Source: Tetramitus jugosus (lineage: Eukaryota; Heterolobosea; Eutetramitea; Acrasida; Vahlkampfiidae). Taken from it: a stretch of 64,000 bases of DNA. Under the pieces are notes generated by a model that saw only the letters and a list, made by a program, of their open reading frames with translations, did not search any database and was not told where the DNA came from. Numbering within the stretch: the stretch's first letter is position 1; each line of letters begins with the position of its first letter. Below, piece after piece: positions 51,725 to 61,151 of this stretch. The stretch lies in NCBI GenBank assembly GCA_937625935.1, contig OW569356.1, positions 496,001 to 560,000 on the forward strand, read 5' to 3'. A program made the translations under genes and the position numbers.

Positions 51725-53368
51725 CTACTTTGTCACAAACATTTGTCTAAAGTTGGAGTAGAGAAGAAACAGCACAAAATGTGCGCAACTGTACACTGTA
51801 CACATGAACGTATACAAGTCGGGATATCGTTTTGGAGCAGGTAGTGCTATTGTGATTGCGTGAATCACGAAGCATCCAATTAGAGATACTGTTATCAATG
51901 TACTCAGTGCTTTCAGCTTCCATGAGTATTTGGTTCGTGTCGTGTTGAAAAACATGTTCCGAACATCGAATGGATTGTTCAATGTAAGGACAAAGTATTG
52001 GAGTATGCTCGCCACATATGCAATAGCCAATCCATCTCTGTGAAGAAGTGGATACATGCTAAATGTTGCAACAATAATAAACCAATGATAAACCAATGAG
52101 TACTCTTCATCCAAGTTAGTTCCTGCTTGATTCGCTCTTAACATCATTAGTAAAATAGACGCAGGAACTGTCACAAATAGAATAGTTTTCTCGTGTACAT
52201 GATAACTCCACAGAAAGAATGCAGTGCTTACATTGACCAAGCAAAACAAAAAATTTTGAATCGTAGGTTTTAACATGACGTGAATACAGCTCGGTAACGA
52301 TGTTAATAAAGTCAATAGTGCGCTTAACTTCAAAACAGTGTTCGTATCGAATTTCAAATGTACCTTGTACACGAGGGACAGTGAACACCAAATATTTGCT
52401 ACCTTGTCCTCAAACAGTCCTCTATGTAGTGGGAATATTCGATGCACTACTTGATTAAATTGTTCTCGACTCGTCAAAAATGGGAGCCATATGATAGCAA
52501 AAGAACATATGACTGTCACTCCAATACACATAAACATATATATACCACTCATCCAATGAACCTTTCTTGATCTCCAAATACACTTACCAGTCAAATAAAA
52601 GAAGACTGGAAGTGAATAGTACAATGCCATTTGCTTAAAGTTTAAGCTACAACAGAACAGTGCGCTACCAATGAGATACAGCCTCTTTCTCATTGGTTGT
52701 GATTCATTTTGTTTCGCCTCTTGTATCTCAGCCTTCAAAAAACAAACAATGGCCCACAACGTCAATCCAATCGAAACTGAATTGTACTGGAAATGACCGT
52801 GATCAATCAGAACAATCGATGGTTGCATCAACACGTACAACAATGACCACAAAAATGGCTTAACACTAATACTCTTTGTTCGTTCTCGTTCATCATCGCC
52901 CACCTTTGCAGCGACAGCATCAACTGTTTGAATAGACAATAACAATCGAAACATGACAATAATAGGCGCAATAAACATGAACAAATCCCAGATCAATACT
53001 GTCATTCGCATAAATAATCTAGTAGTCAAAGTTTCCGATCCTCTGCTCTCCATGAGTGCAATCACTGATTTTGGAGCGAATTGAGAGGTGAGCCACGAGT
53101 GATACGCAGTCAATGGAGGATAATCCAATCCCCAATACTCCAAATTGTTCTCCGTACTATTAAAGTACCATTGACCGATGGGTAAATGATGGGTAATCTC
53201 CAACCAGTGCCTCTGAGCTTCGAAATCACCATATTTTGGACCTACTTGATAACCAGAGTGAGAATTGAGAGACATGGCAGCACGGTAGGTGATTGAGAGC
53301 AGCAGTGCCAACAATGTGAACATTGTGACGATGGATGTTTGACGATTGAGAGAAATCTTGTTCAACAT
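51725..53368 (-). CDS. ALG6: ALG6-type dolichyl-P-glucose glucosyltransferase
   Basis: A single exon of 547 residues with about eleven hydrophobic segments. The first luminal loop has the ALG6/ALG8 signature: YGDFEAQRHWLEIT, WYFNSTENNLEYWGLDYPP, LTAYHS. WYFNST and the order of blocks fit ALG6 rather than ALG8. It should add the first glucose from dolichyl-phosphate-glucose to the Man9GlcNAc2 lipid-linked oligosaccharide in the ER lumen. The catalytic Asp in YGD is present. It points to an N-glycosylation pathway with glucosylated precursor. Confidence 0.92.
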   Translation of the reverse strand: MLNKISLNRQTSIVTMFTLLALLLSITYRAAMSLNSHSGYQVGPKYGDFEAQRHWLEITHHLPIGQWYFNSTENNLEYWGLDYPPLTAYHSWLTSQFAPKSVIALMESRGSETLTTRLFMRMTVLIWDLFMFIAPIIVMFRLLLSIQTVDAVAAKVGDDERERTKSISVKPFLWSLLYVLMQPSIVLIDHGHFQYNSVSIGLTLWAIVCFLKAEIQEAKQNESQPMRKRLYLIGSALFCCSLNFKQMALYYSLPVFFYLTGKCIWRSRKVHWMSGIYMFMCIGVTVICSFAIIWLPFLTSREQFNQVVHRIFPLHRGLFEDKVANIWCSLSLVYKVHLKFDTNTVLKLSALLTLLTSLPSCIHVMLKPTIQNFLFCLVNVSTAFFLWSYHVHEKTILFVTVPASILLMMLRANQAGTNLDEEYSLVYHWFIIVATFSMYPLLHRDGLAIAYVASILQYFVLTLNNPFDVRNMFFNTTRTKYSWKLKALSTLITVSLIGCFVIHAITIALPAPKRYPDLYTFMCTVYSCAHFVLFLLYSNFRQMFVTK

Positions 53369-53457
53369 TGCGTGATCTCAAGTTGCTTTTTTGGAGGGAA
53401 GTTAATTGTCCGCGATGTTGTATTGTGAGGCACTCTTAGTTTGTACCTTGTCACAAT

Positions 53458-54769
53458 TTATTTTGAAAGTTCATTCTTCATAGATTGAGGCAGTTCGTTG
53501 TAGACCTTTGGCGAATAGTCGAACAAATAGTCTGTGGTAATGGCAATATCACCAACACTTAGTAGTTGCTTCTTTTGTTGCATTGTGTTCACTACCCAGA
53601 CGTTCACTTTGTAACCTCTCTTTTGCAAGGAACGAACAAAGTCGATATCAAATGCCATCTTGTTCTCAAATCCCAAGACACCGGCTCCGATGAAGCTTGG
53701 TAACCAATAAACCATACACTTCAACAGAATCCAGTCCCATAATGGCAGAGTGCTCAAAAACAGAGAATAGAGCAGTCTCATTGGAGTGTCCAATGAGCCC
53801 TTGTAGTATCCCTTGTGCAACTCCTCTAGAAACACTGGATAGTCCTTGGATTTGTGCACATTTGGATCATACTTCATCCAATCGCCCAAGAATCCCTCCT
53901 TGAACAACAAATTGGTCACAATCTTGGCATCCATACGTCTGACCATGTATAGAACTACGGGATTGAATGAAGCGACCACAGACTGCTTATACAGGTGTGG
54001 ATACTTTTTAAATGTCTTAATAATGTAGTCTGCCATTTCCTTTGATCTTTCGTACTCTTTGATCTCAATCATGAGAACCTTGGTGGGATCACGTGCAAAC
54101 ATATCATCAATAAACTCGTCCAATGTTGGTATACTGTGTTCAATGTGTGCAGGGAACGCCAATCGACAATCAGGGAACAACTTTTTGATCGTGTTGGCAT
54201 CTTGACCACGAATGTATTCAAACTGAGATTGAATTTGCTTTCTTGTCATGAACGGAATGCCAATTTCAGTGTCATAGCTGCCTTCAACTACAGACGTGGT
54301 CTCTTCTTCCACTTCCTCACCACTACCCGTAATGTGCTTTGTTCTCGTTGTAATGGTTTGTTTCTGCGATTGACAGAGACGAGAAACGCGATTCGTGTCA
54401 TGAAAAACCATGGGAACTCCATCCTTGCTCAACATGATATCAATCTCAATGCCATCTGCCTTGTGATCAATCGCAAATCGCATTGATTGAATCGAGTTCT
54501 CAGGAATGTCCAAATCAGGGTGTTTGCTGCCTCTGTGACCTACAATGCTGTTTGTTTCCGGATGCAAGGTTTGTTAGACATTTGCACATGGTTAATCACA
54601 CACACACAAATTAAAAAAAAAAGATAGAGAGCTGCTCAAACGCAACGTACATGTTGGAGAAGAAGGACGCATCTTTGGATGATGGCAACTTGTAGATGAG
54701 GTGGAATACGAGGAAGGAGAGTATGACCACAAGGAGAGTGATGGCCACAATGAGCAGCAGCAAGAACAT
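53458..54769 (-). CDS. Membrane-anchored glycerophosphodiester phosphodiesterase (GDPD)
   Basis: Exon 1 54769-54651, intron 54650-54548 (GTACGT...ACAG), exon 2 54547-53458; 402 residues. Exon 1 is essentially one membrane anchor (MFLLLLIVAITLLVV...). The GDPD barrel opens with VGHRGSK (catalytic His and Arg), PENS, and the metal site GIEIDIMLSKDG with VFHD carrying the second His. The family hydrolyses glycerophosphodiesters or, in GDE4/7-type animal proteins with the same single N-terminal anchor, lysophospholipids. I favour a GDE1/4-like enzyme at the ER or plasma membrane. Confidence 0.9.
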
Positions 54770-55061
54770 GTTGTTCTGTGTTGTTGTGTGTTTGTTGTTT
54801 GTTGCTTGTGCTTTTGGGTGTGTTTTCGCTTCTTTCAAACAAGAGCTCTTTCAGAAAGAACACCCACCCAATTCCGCGAACAGCTTCCAGAACCAAACTC
54901 AGTTGTCGCTTTGATTCGCAGCGAGATTCATTTCTTCTTTGACAGGGGTCGCGGAATTTAATTTTGCCTGCTTTTGTACGATGGGGGTTTTTTATGGGAT
55001 GGGAGAATACAAAATGAGTAGGTAAGTTAATCATCGCAAATTTTATTGTACAAACGAAAGT

Positions 55062-56531
55062 TTAGATGTCAGTGGGGATTCTATACTTGAAGTTGGAAGG
55101 CATGGGTCCAGGAAAGGCTGGTACGTTCTTGCTCGAGATTGCCTTCTTCTTTTGCTTCTTTTCTGCCTTTTTCTTTGCCTTCTTTTGTTTCTTTGTCAGT
55201 AAAACGGCAGGTGCAATGGAAGGGGTTGGTTGAGCAAGGACAGTCTGTGTCTTGGATTTTTCCCATGTGCTCTCTAGAACACTTGGCATTCTGGTTGTGT
55301 AGTCAGTTGGCATCTCTTTTGGAGCTTCTGGAACGTCGACCACATCAATAATGTGTTGCTCAGGTCGAATAATTGGCAAGTTCTCAAATTCTCTCTTCTT
55401 TTCAGTTCTCTCTCTTTCACTGGAGGAATAGCACAACTCATCAGATTTCAATTTCAAATGAGAGAAAACTTTCTTCTCTTGCTCATCTGAGGTTTTTTGA
55501 GCGTAGAGGGTAGCTGTTGGAGCTTTCTCAGATGTGTAGCACAATTGATCAGGGAGTAACTTGTCACTGTGAAGAATTCCGGATTCTGTTGGAATCTTGG
55601 AGTGATAGTCTAATGGCATTGGTCCAGGTGGTGGAGGAACACCTTGTTGGATGAAACCTCTTTCTCTTGTTTCAAAGAATGGTTTCTGGGCAAATGTATC
55701 ACGTTTCTTCAATTCTTTCAATCTTTGGGAGAGCGATGGTCTTTGGTAGCCTGTGAATATTCTCTCAGAGTACGTTGATATCCTTGGTTGATAGTCTGAA
55801 GGCATTGGTCCCGGAGGTATTGGCACTCTATGACTCTTTGGTCGATAGTTCTGTGGCATTGGTCCTGGAGGTGGTGGTACAGCACCTCCGCGTTGAATGA
55901 AACCCTCTCCTCCTCTGACAAATGGTTGCTGTGTCAATTTTTGGAAGATGAATGATTCAGAAGGGGGTGCCAGTGCACGATGGAAACCGAGACCCTCTTG
56001 AGAAGTACCCAGCACACCACCCAGATAGTTGTAGTAGTCTTGATTGATATAGGGTTCTCTGTTCATGAGATCCAAATTCAGTAAGTAGGAATCATCGGAG
56101 GCTTTTGTTGAAGACCAAGAACCTTCTTGATATGTTTGGGTTGAGACGATAGGTTTTTCAGACATAACAGTTTCCACAGTTTTTTGATCCTGAACATTTA
56201 TTAACACAGGATTGGGCTTGTAGACTGTGCGATACACTGGTTGTTCATGGATCTCTCGAATTGGCTGTTCGTGAATTTCTGTGATTCTTGGAATAGTGAC
56301 AATATCTTTCTCATAAACATATCTGCGGATGGATGGAGTAGTTTCATCGATGATCGTTGCACGAGCAATCAACGTTTCTTGCAGTGGAGTCATCTGTTGT
56401 TGAGTCTGATTGCTATATCCCCATTGTTGTTGTTGAGGTGCGATATAACCTTGATCCAGTTTCTGGAATCCAGATAGTGGTTGTTGTTGCCAAGTGGTTA
56501 TATTTGCCGGAACTCTCTGTGTTTCAACCAT
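55062..56531 (-). CDS. Pro-rich protein with five PGPMP-type repeats
   Basis: A single exon of 489 residues of unknown function. Four copies of P-G-P-M-P-x2-[YF]-x5-[PS] (at about 55857, 55799, 55616 and 55098 on the plus map) and one degenerate copy (PKEMPTDYTTRMP, near 55310) are spread over the C-terminal half. The N-terminal part has a valine/proline/charged stretch, TEIHEQPIREIHEQPVYRTV, that loosely recalls repeat sequences of membrane-skeleton (alveolin-like) proteins. A Lys-rich tail (KKQKKAKKKAEKKQKKK) precedes the last repeat. I infer a structural or scaffold protein; no catalytic domain is seen. Confidence 0.75.
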   Translation of the reverse strand: MVETQRVPANITTWQQQPLSGFQKLDQGYIAPQQQQWGYSNQTQQQMTPLQETLIARATIIDETTPSIRRYVYEKDIVTIPRITEIHEQPIREIHEQPVYRTVYKPNPVLINVQDQKTVETVMSEKPIVSTQTYQEGSWSSTKASDDSYLLNLDLMNREPYINQDYYNYLGGVLGTSQEGLGFHRALAPPSESFIFQKLTQQPFVRGGEGFIQRGGAVPPPPGPMPQNYRPKSHRVPIPPGPMPSDYQPRISTYSERIFTGYQRPSLSQRLKELKKRDTFAQKPFFETRERGFIQQGVPPPPGPMPLDYHSKIPTESGILHSDKLLPDQLCYTSEKAPTATLYAQKTSDEQEKKVFSHLKLKSDELCYSSSERERTEKKREFENLPIIRPEQHIIDVVDVPEAPKEMPTDYTTRMPSVLESTWEKSKTQTVLAQPTPSIAPAVLLTKKQKKAKKKAEKKQKKKAISSKNVPAFPGPMPSNFKYRIPTDI

Positions 56532-56827
56532 ATTGCTTATCTATTTATCACTTGTTGGAGTAAATTGATGAAAGTGAATGTTGTAGTGAAATAATTTGAA
56601 TTTGTTGGTTTTTAACTGACTGTTATAAAAGTATTATTTACTCGATCGAAATGGTTTCTTATTTATACGGTTGATCAGATCAAATGACACCCCGTTGTAT
56701 TCGCTCGCTTCAATTTTTGGACAATAATTATTCTTTTTTTGTTTTTCTGATATCGATTCGGATGTTGCCCGGTTGACACAGAGCTGTAAATGATGAGATT
56801 TCTTGTGAATCTTTGTACCTTGACGAT

Positions 56828-58102
56828 TTATTCGACAACTTCACTGGGAGAGCATGCCTGCACCTCTGTTGTAGTTTGAGCCGTTGTCACTTTAACTTCG
56901 TTTTGCATCTTGAGCGTCTTGCCCTTGTTTTGATTAGCCCGAATCAATATGGAGGCAAACTCATTGGATAACACAAAATCAATAATAACAATATTGACTT
57001 GTGATCCCCACTCCTTCATCCATCTTTCGACATGAGGGTTCACTATGAGGGCCAATACTTTGACAGCCAATGGTTTCGAGCGTTGAGGTGACAAAACAGT
57101 TTGTAGAATCCACAAGCCATCTCCATGATCGTTCGTTAGTTCCTCATAACAACACCTCCGCAGATAATCCACATCTGCCGTGTCAAACCATCGCGAGCAA
57201 ATGACAGAATTTGAGAACACTTTCTCATCCCCTCCATCAGTGCCCTCTAAAGACAAGAGAACTCTCTCGTCTCTGTCCCATAAATCCTTCAGTTTTTTGT
57301 CCAATCCACTCACTGATGCTTTTATCATCTGACCATCGTCACTTGCATCGCTTGCATCAGATACATTGGTCATGCACGGAATCAACCACTTGTCCAATTT
57401 TTCAACTAATCGCTTCTTAAACTGTTGAAACACAACAGGTTGATTCACAAACGGTAGATGAGACACCTCCAATATCACAACTTCCTTCTTGTTCTCCTCT
57501 AAAAACAAACATACAGAGGCAAGTATCTCAGAGAGTGACACTCTAGAGGACCATTGATGATGCATGATCCAAAATTCGTCCTTCTTGTTACCCTGAAAAT
57601 AGTCGAACCGCAGATCAAAATACCGAATTCCACTCATGAGCTGCTCCAAAATATTCAAGCTTTGACAAGCAGTCCAAGGAGCAGCAATGGCCGAAGTCAT
57701 CCGATAGCATCCACTGTCATGCGAACCAGGTATCGCAAGCTGCCTCAATGAAAAATCACTAATGTCATCTCGAATCTGTTCCATCCATTTACTCGTGTCA
57801 AACTCTTCTTCATCAGCAATCTCTCCACTTGTACTCTTCTGCCGATGCTTGTGGTTGTTGTTATTTGAATTGAATTTCTTCTTCTTGTTGAAACTGTTAC
57901 TGTTCTTTGTAGAATTCATGATAGAGTTGTGAGTGCACTCGGTGGATTGAGTACATGAATTCGTTGTCATTGTCGTGTTATTGTTGTTGTTGGTGGTGGA
58001 GCACTGTTGTTGTGTGTCGCTTGTTGTTGTTGTGCTTGCACGTGTGTTGTCCGAGCTAAAAATGGGTGCTTGGAAATTGTCCTTGTGGTTTGCATTGCCC
58101 AT
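56828..58102 (-). CDS. PLCXD-type phosphatidylinositol phosphodiesterase
   Basis: A single exon of 424 residues. After an Asn/Thr-rich N-terminus, the PLC X-box domain (about 105-330) has LAIPGSHDSGCYR and MHHQWSS, carrying the two catalytic His, with GIRYFDLRFDY between. There is no Y box, PH, EF-hand or C2 domain, so this belongs with PLCXD proteins and bacterial PI-PLCs. It should cleave phosphatidylinositol or related lipids. The N-terminus MGNANHK has Gly at position 2 but no Ser/Thr at position 6, so myristoylation is doubtful. Confidence 0.88.
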   Translation of the reverse strand: MGNANHKDNFQAPIFSSDNTRASTTTTSDTQQQCSTTNNNNNTTMTTNSCTQSTECTHNSIMNSTKNSNSFNKKKKFNSNNNNHKHRQKSTSGEIADEEEFDTSKWMEQIRDDISDFSLRQLAIPGSHDSGCYRMTSAIAAPWTACQSLNILEQLMSGIRYFDLRFDYFQGNKKDEFWIMHHQWSSRVSLSEILASVCLFLEENKKEVVILEVSHLPFVNQPVVFQQFKKRLVEKLDKWLIPCMTNVSDASDASDDGQMIKASVSGLDKKLKDLWDRDERVLLSLEGTDGGDEKVFSNSVICSRWFDTADVDYLRRCCYEELTNDHGDGLWILQTVLSPQRSKPLAVKVLALIVNPHVERWMKEWGSQVNIVIIDFVLSNEFASILIRANQNKGKTLKMQNEVKVTTAQTTTEVQACSPSEVVE

Positions 58103-58340
58103 GATTGACTTATACTCACTCTCTATCGATGATGAGTTCTCCGTGTGGTTTCGTTTGTGTGGTGCGCAAGTTTCTGGTTCTGGAGATGACAGCAGGTGCG
58201 CTTCTTGGCCAGTGTTGATGGAATATTACACCACGGCTTTGCGCGGACTTTGCTGTCAAAACAAGCTTTTTCTATTTTTTGTCACCGATTATTTTCCGAT
58301 TGATTGTGTTTCCGTTCAAGAAGTTTGTTCGAAACAAAAA

Positions 58341-60719
58341 ATGAATTCAGGTACTGATCTCGCTTTTACGATCTCTGGACCATCTTCAACGTTGCCTTCG
58401 AGATCTGGTTTCTCTTTTTCATTGGGAGGAGGAAGTGCTCCTCATCCTACTAGACATGGTAGACAAACCACGTCTTCAAAGAGTCACCCGCGTTATCATT
58501 CATCCAGTCAATCATCCTCACTCAAGAATGTTTCATCAATGCCATCGTCCAAGGAAGCACCGATTCAAATCCAGTATACTCTATCAGATGTGCAGCTGAA
58601 CACCATGCGTTCTCTGTTGGATGGAAAAGTAAGAAGATATGATGACATGATTGAGCTCATCAACAGCGCTAGCAGCAACAGTAATGAACCAGCACAAGAG
58701 AACGAACAATCGATTAAGATTCAAAAACCCAACTTTACATTGACGTTGCATGTGACTAGCAAAGAAGAAACGAGTGAAACAACGGTTGTTGATCAACAAA
58801 ATGAGAAGAGTGTTAATGATACGATTGGTGATCAACAAGAGACAAACAAGAGCAACACATTTTCATTTTCTGGTATGGATAAAGTGTTGAACAGTATTGA
58901 GCACGAGATGGACAATCCATTTGATCAAAACAAGAAAAAGAAGGTTGGAAGTGACCAGAGTTCTCCTCCGAGCTTTCACTTCTCTTTCTCTCCTCAACCC
59001 AATCTGACGCTCGGTTCAACTACGCACATTGATATATCATCATTGCCACCTCCCACTGTTGATGAGCAAACAATGATCAATTGTACTATAGTCAATAACA
59101 ATGAATACTCTTGGAGTGTTCACTCCGAAATACTGACCATGTGGATGCCCGCTCATTTTAGTGCGACAGCTCGATTGATGGGTATTGATGACTCATTTGT
59201 GTTGGACAGTGAACTCCTAGAGTATGATATATCGCCTAGAAATATGAAACAAATGATTGATTTCATGTACAGTGGTTGTCTCACTATTTACACGATGGAA
59301 GATACACTCAAATTGGTGACATTGAGTGATTACTTTGTTTTTCATACATTGAGGAACTTGTTGTTAGAGCAAATAGAGAGCAGAGTAACATATAACTCTG
59401 CACTCTTTTACCTTAGTTGGTGTGGTCGACGCTCTGATAACCCGTGGAGAACTTTAGCAGAGAGATGCATAACTGAAATCACTCGGGTTTCTTCAATGGT
59501 TGTAACTGAGATCTCAAATGGCAATATACCACGTTCTCTCTTCAGAGATATTAGCTTTGACAAGATATATAGTCTCTTGAGAAGTATCGATGGCAAAAAC
59601 ATGTACTATATTCGATGGTGCTTCTTGCAATGGTGGATGCAGGAAGCATTCGAAGTAAACTTATCGGAACACAAATACATGATTATGGAAGTGTTTCTCG
59701 AAGCCTATACAAAACTATTAGCCCTATTGGTCAATACCAAAATTCCAATGACAGTGTGCAGTGAGGTTGTCAGTGATGGCCGAAAGCGAAAGGCAATGGA
59801 TGAGATTTTTTATTCCACCGCTCATAATAGTAACGTATCTGTGGAGAGTAGTAGTGATCCTCATGATCAACCACACTTAGTAGAAGAGTCACAAGACATA
59901 TCGGCGTTAAAAAGGACAATTTTCGAAGAACTGAACTGCCCTCCAGAGCTGATCGATTTGTTGTGTCAAGGAAATCCCATGGAATGGAATTTTATTATCA
60001 CCGATGTTATTATTAATGAGATTGCTCATTGTTTTTACAAGGAGCGAGAACAGCTAATCGTTCAAGATAGTTCTGTGATAGACATGGTCTTAAGCTCAGA
60101 TTTACTACAAGTCAAATCTGAAGATGATGTTGTGGACTTTTTGATGGATTGGTATAGTCGTGCTGATGAAGAAGAGAAGGAGATGGTCGCACTGAAACTC
60201 TTCTCTACTGTTCGATATTTTCACATTTCTCTACCATGTATCAATCATCTGTGTACGAGTGGAATGAAAAAGTTGTTGAACCATATTAGCCCAAATATGC
60301 TTCGAAATGTTCTGGAGTTTAGAGTCAGTAATCTAGAAACAAAGGTGAATCGTGAAACGAGTTCACAATTCGGAAGACCAAGACGCTCTTCAGAGTGGAC
60401 AGATATTCAAATGTCAAACAAGCATCAGAAGAGAACAAAGAAACCAAGTCGTTCTGCCCATCTGGCACGGTCATACAAAACGGTGGAAGAAGAAGACAGT
60501 CAAAGTGAATCTGATGATGATATGCCAGATAGTGTCTCATATCTCAGCGATTACACCAGAGTTGAAGTTTTGGATCTCATGCTCAGCATGTTCACTGCTT
60601 CGAAGTTTAGCAGTGAGCGCATTGTGAAAATGATTGAGGCTAACAAGGCCAGAGACAGAAGGATTCATGCAAAGAGTCATAGAGTGTCTGTCAATCAGGA
60701 CGGATACATGAATGAGTAA
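58341..60719 (+). CDS. BTB-BACK domain protein
   Basis: Start at ATG 58341 (MNSGTDLAFTISG) gives 792 residues; the frame is open further upstream but runs antisense through the PLCXD start. Residues 1-250 are Ser/Gln-rich. A BTB/POZ domain (about 250-350) is indicated by YSWSVHSEIL and MIDFMYSGCLTIYTMEDTLK, and a helical BACK-like region follows (SALFYLSWC onward, about 355-480). A second helical block (about 590-680) may be another BACK-type region. It could be a Cullin-3 adaptor; no Kelch repeats are seen. The tail is basic and Ser-rich. Confidence 0.82.
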   Translation: MNSGTDLAFTISGPSSTLPSRSGFSFSLGGGSAPHPTRHGRQTTSSKSHPRYHSSSQSSSLKNVSSMPSSKEAPIQIQYTLSDVQLNTMRSLLDGKVRRYDDMIELINSASSNSNEPAQENEQSIKIQKPNFTLTLHVTSKEETSETTVVDQQNEKSVNDTIGDQQETNKSNTFSFSGMDKVLNSIEHEMDNPFDQNKKKKVGSDQSSPPSFHFSFSPQPNLTLGSTTHIDISSLPPPTVDEQTMINCTIVNNNEYSWSVHSEILTMWMPAHFSATARLMGIDDSFVLDSELLEYDISPRNMKQMIDFMYSGCLTIYTMEDTLKLVTLSDYFVFHTLRNLLLEQIESRVTYNSALFYLSWCGRRSDNPWRTLAERCITEITRVSSMVVTEISNGNIPRSLFRDISFDKIYSLLRSIDGKNMYYIRWCFLQWWMQEAFEVNLSEHKYMIMEVFLEAYTKLLALLVNTKIPMTVCSEVVSDGRKRKAMDEIFYSTAHNSNVSVESSSDPHDQPHLVEESQDISALKRTIFEELNCPPELIDLLCQGNPMEWNFIITDVIINEIAHCFYKEREQLIVQDSSVIDMVLSSDLLQVKSEDDVVDFLMDWYSRADEEEKEMVALKLFSTVRYFHISLPCINHLCTSGMKKLLNHISPNMLRNVLEFRVSNLETKVNRETSSQFGRPRRSSEWTDIQMSNKHQKRTKKPSRSAHLARSYKTVEEEDSQSESDDDMPDSVSYLSDYTRVEVLDLMLSMFTASKFSSERIVKMIEANKARDRRIHAKSHRVSVNQDGYMNE

Positions 60720-61151
60720 TATTTATTACATTGAACGCACATGAAATCATTGCGAGCAGTTATGTTACAAGAGTGAGAATGAACTAATAGCGGAGGACCT
60801 TGAACTCTTTTTCAAGATTTGTTGAATTTTATGTGATGTGCGGCCACAGTCAATCTGTTCTGTATGAAATGAGCTTGCGGTCCACCTGATAAAGTTTTCT
60901 CGATGTAACTCAGAATTGTCATGCAAGTTGTTGGCGTTCTTTTGATTTGGTCCTTGATGGAGTTCTACCATGTTTGTCTAGTGTTGTGGTTATGTGTGGG
61001 TTTTCTTGTTGTAGCGACTTGTCAGTTTGTTTCTGTTTGCAACACGCTTGATCTGAATTCTGGTGGTGATTTGCCAGGTTGAGAAACAGCCATCACCAAA
61101 AATACTGTCTCCCCGCTTTTTTTGGAACGGAATCTGCGCTCATCAGCCGAG
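60720..61151. other. Intergenic region, 432 bp, with one small minus-strand frame
   Basis: It lies between the BTB gene and the RWD-CHY gene. It holds a possible 68-codon gene (separate entry) and, to its right, GTTG/TTGT-rich sequence that could be its leader. No RNA gene is visible. Confidence 0.4.
60765..60971 (-). CDS. Possible small protein, 68 residues
   Basis: The frame opens with ATG at 60971 (MVELHQGPNQKNANN) and has balanced, protein-like composition, ending SSAISSFSLL. It sits alone between two plus-strand genes with leader-like sequence upstream. No family is recognised; it may be real or the remnant of a gene. Confidence 0.35.
   Translation of the reverse strand: MVELHQGPNQKNANNLHDNSELHRENFIRWTASSFHTEQIDCGRTSHKIQQILKKSSRSSAISSFSLL

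Noticed and set aside
58082..58102. N-myristoylation signal on the PLCXD protein
   Set aside because: Gly follows Met, but His rather than Ser/Thr is at position 6, so the consensus is not met.
57975..58340. N-terminal extension of the BTB protein upstream of 58341
   Set aside because: It starts on a non-ATG codon and runs antisense through the start of the PLCXD gene; its composition is Val/Leu/Cys-rich and not protein-like.
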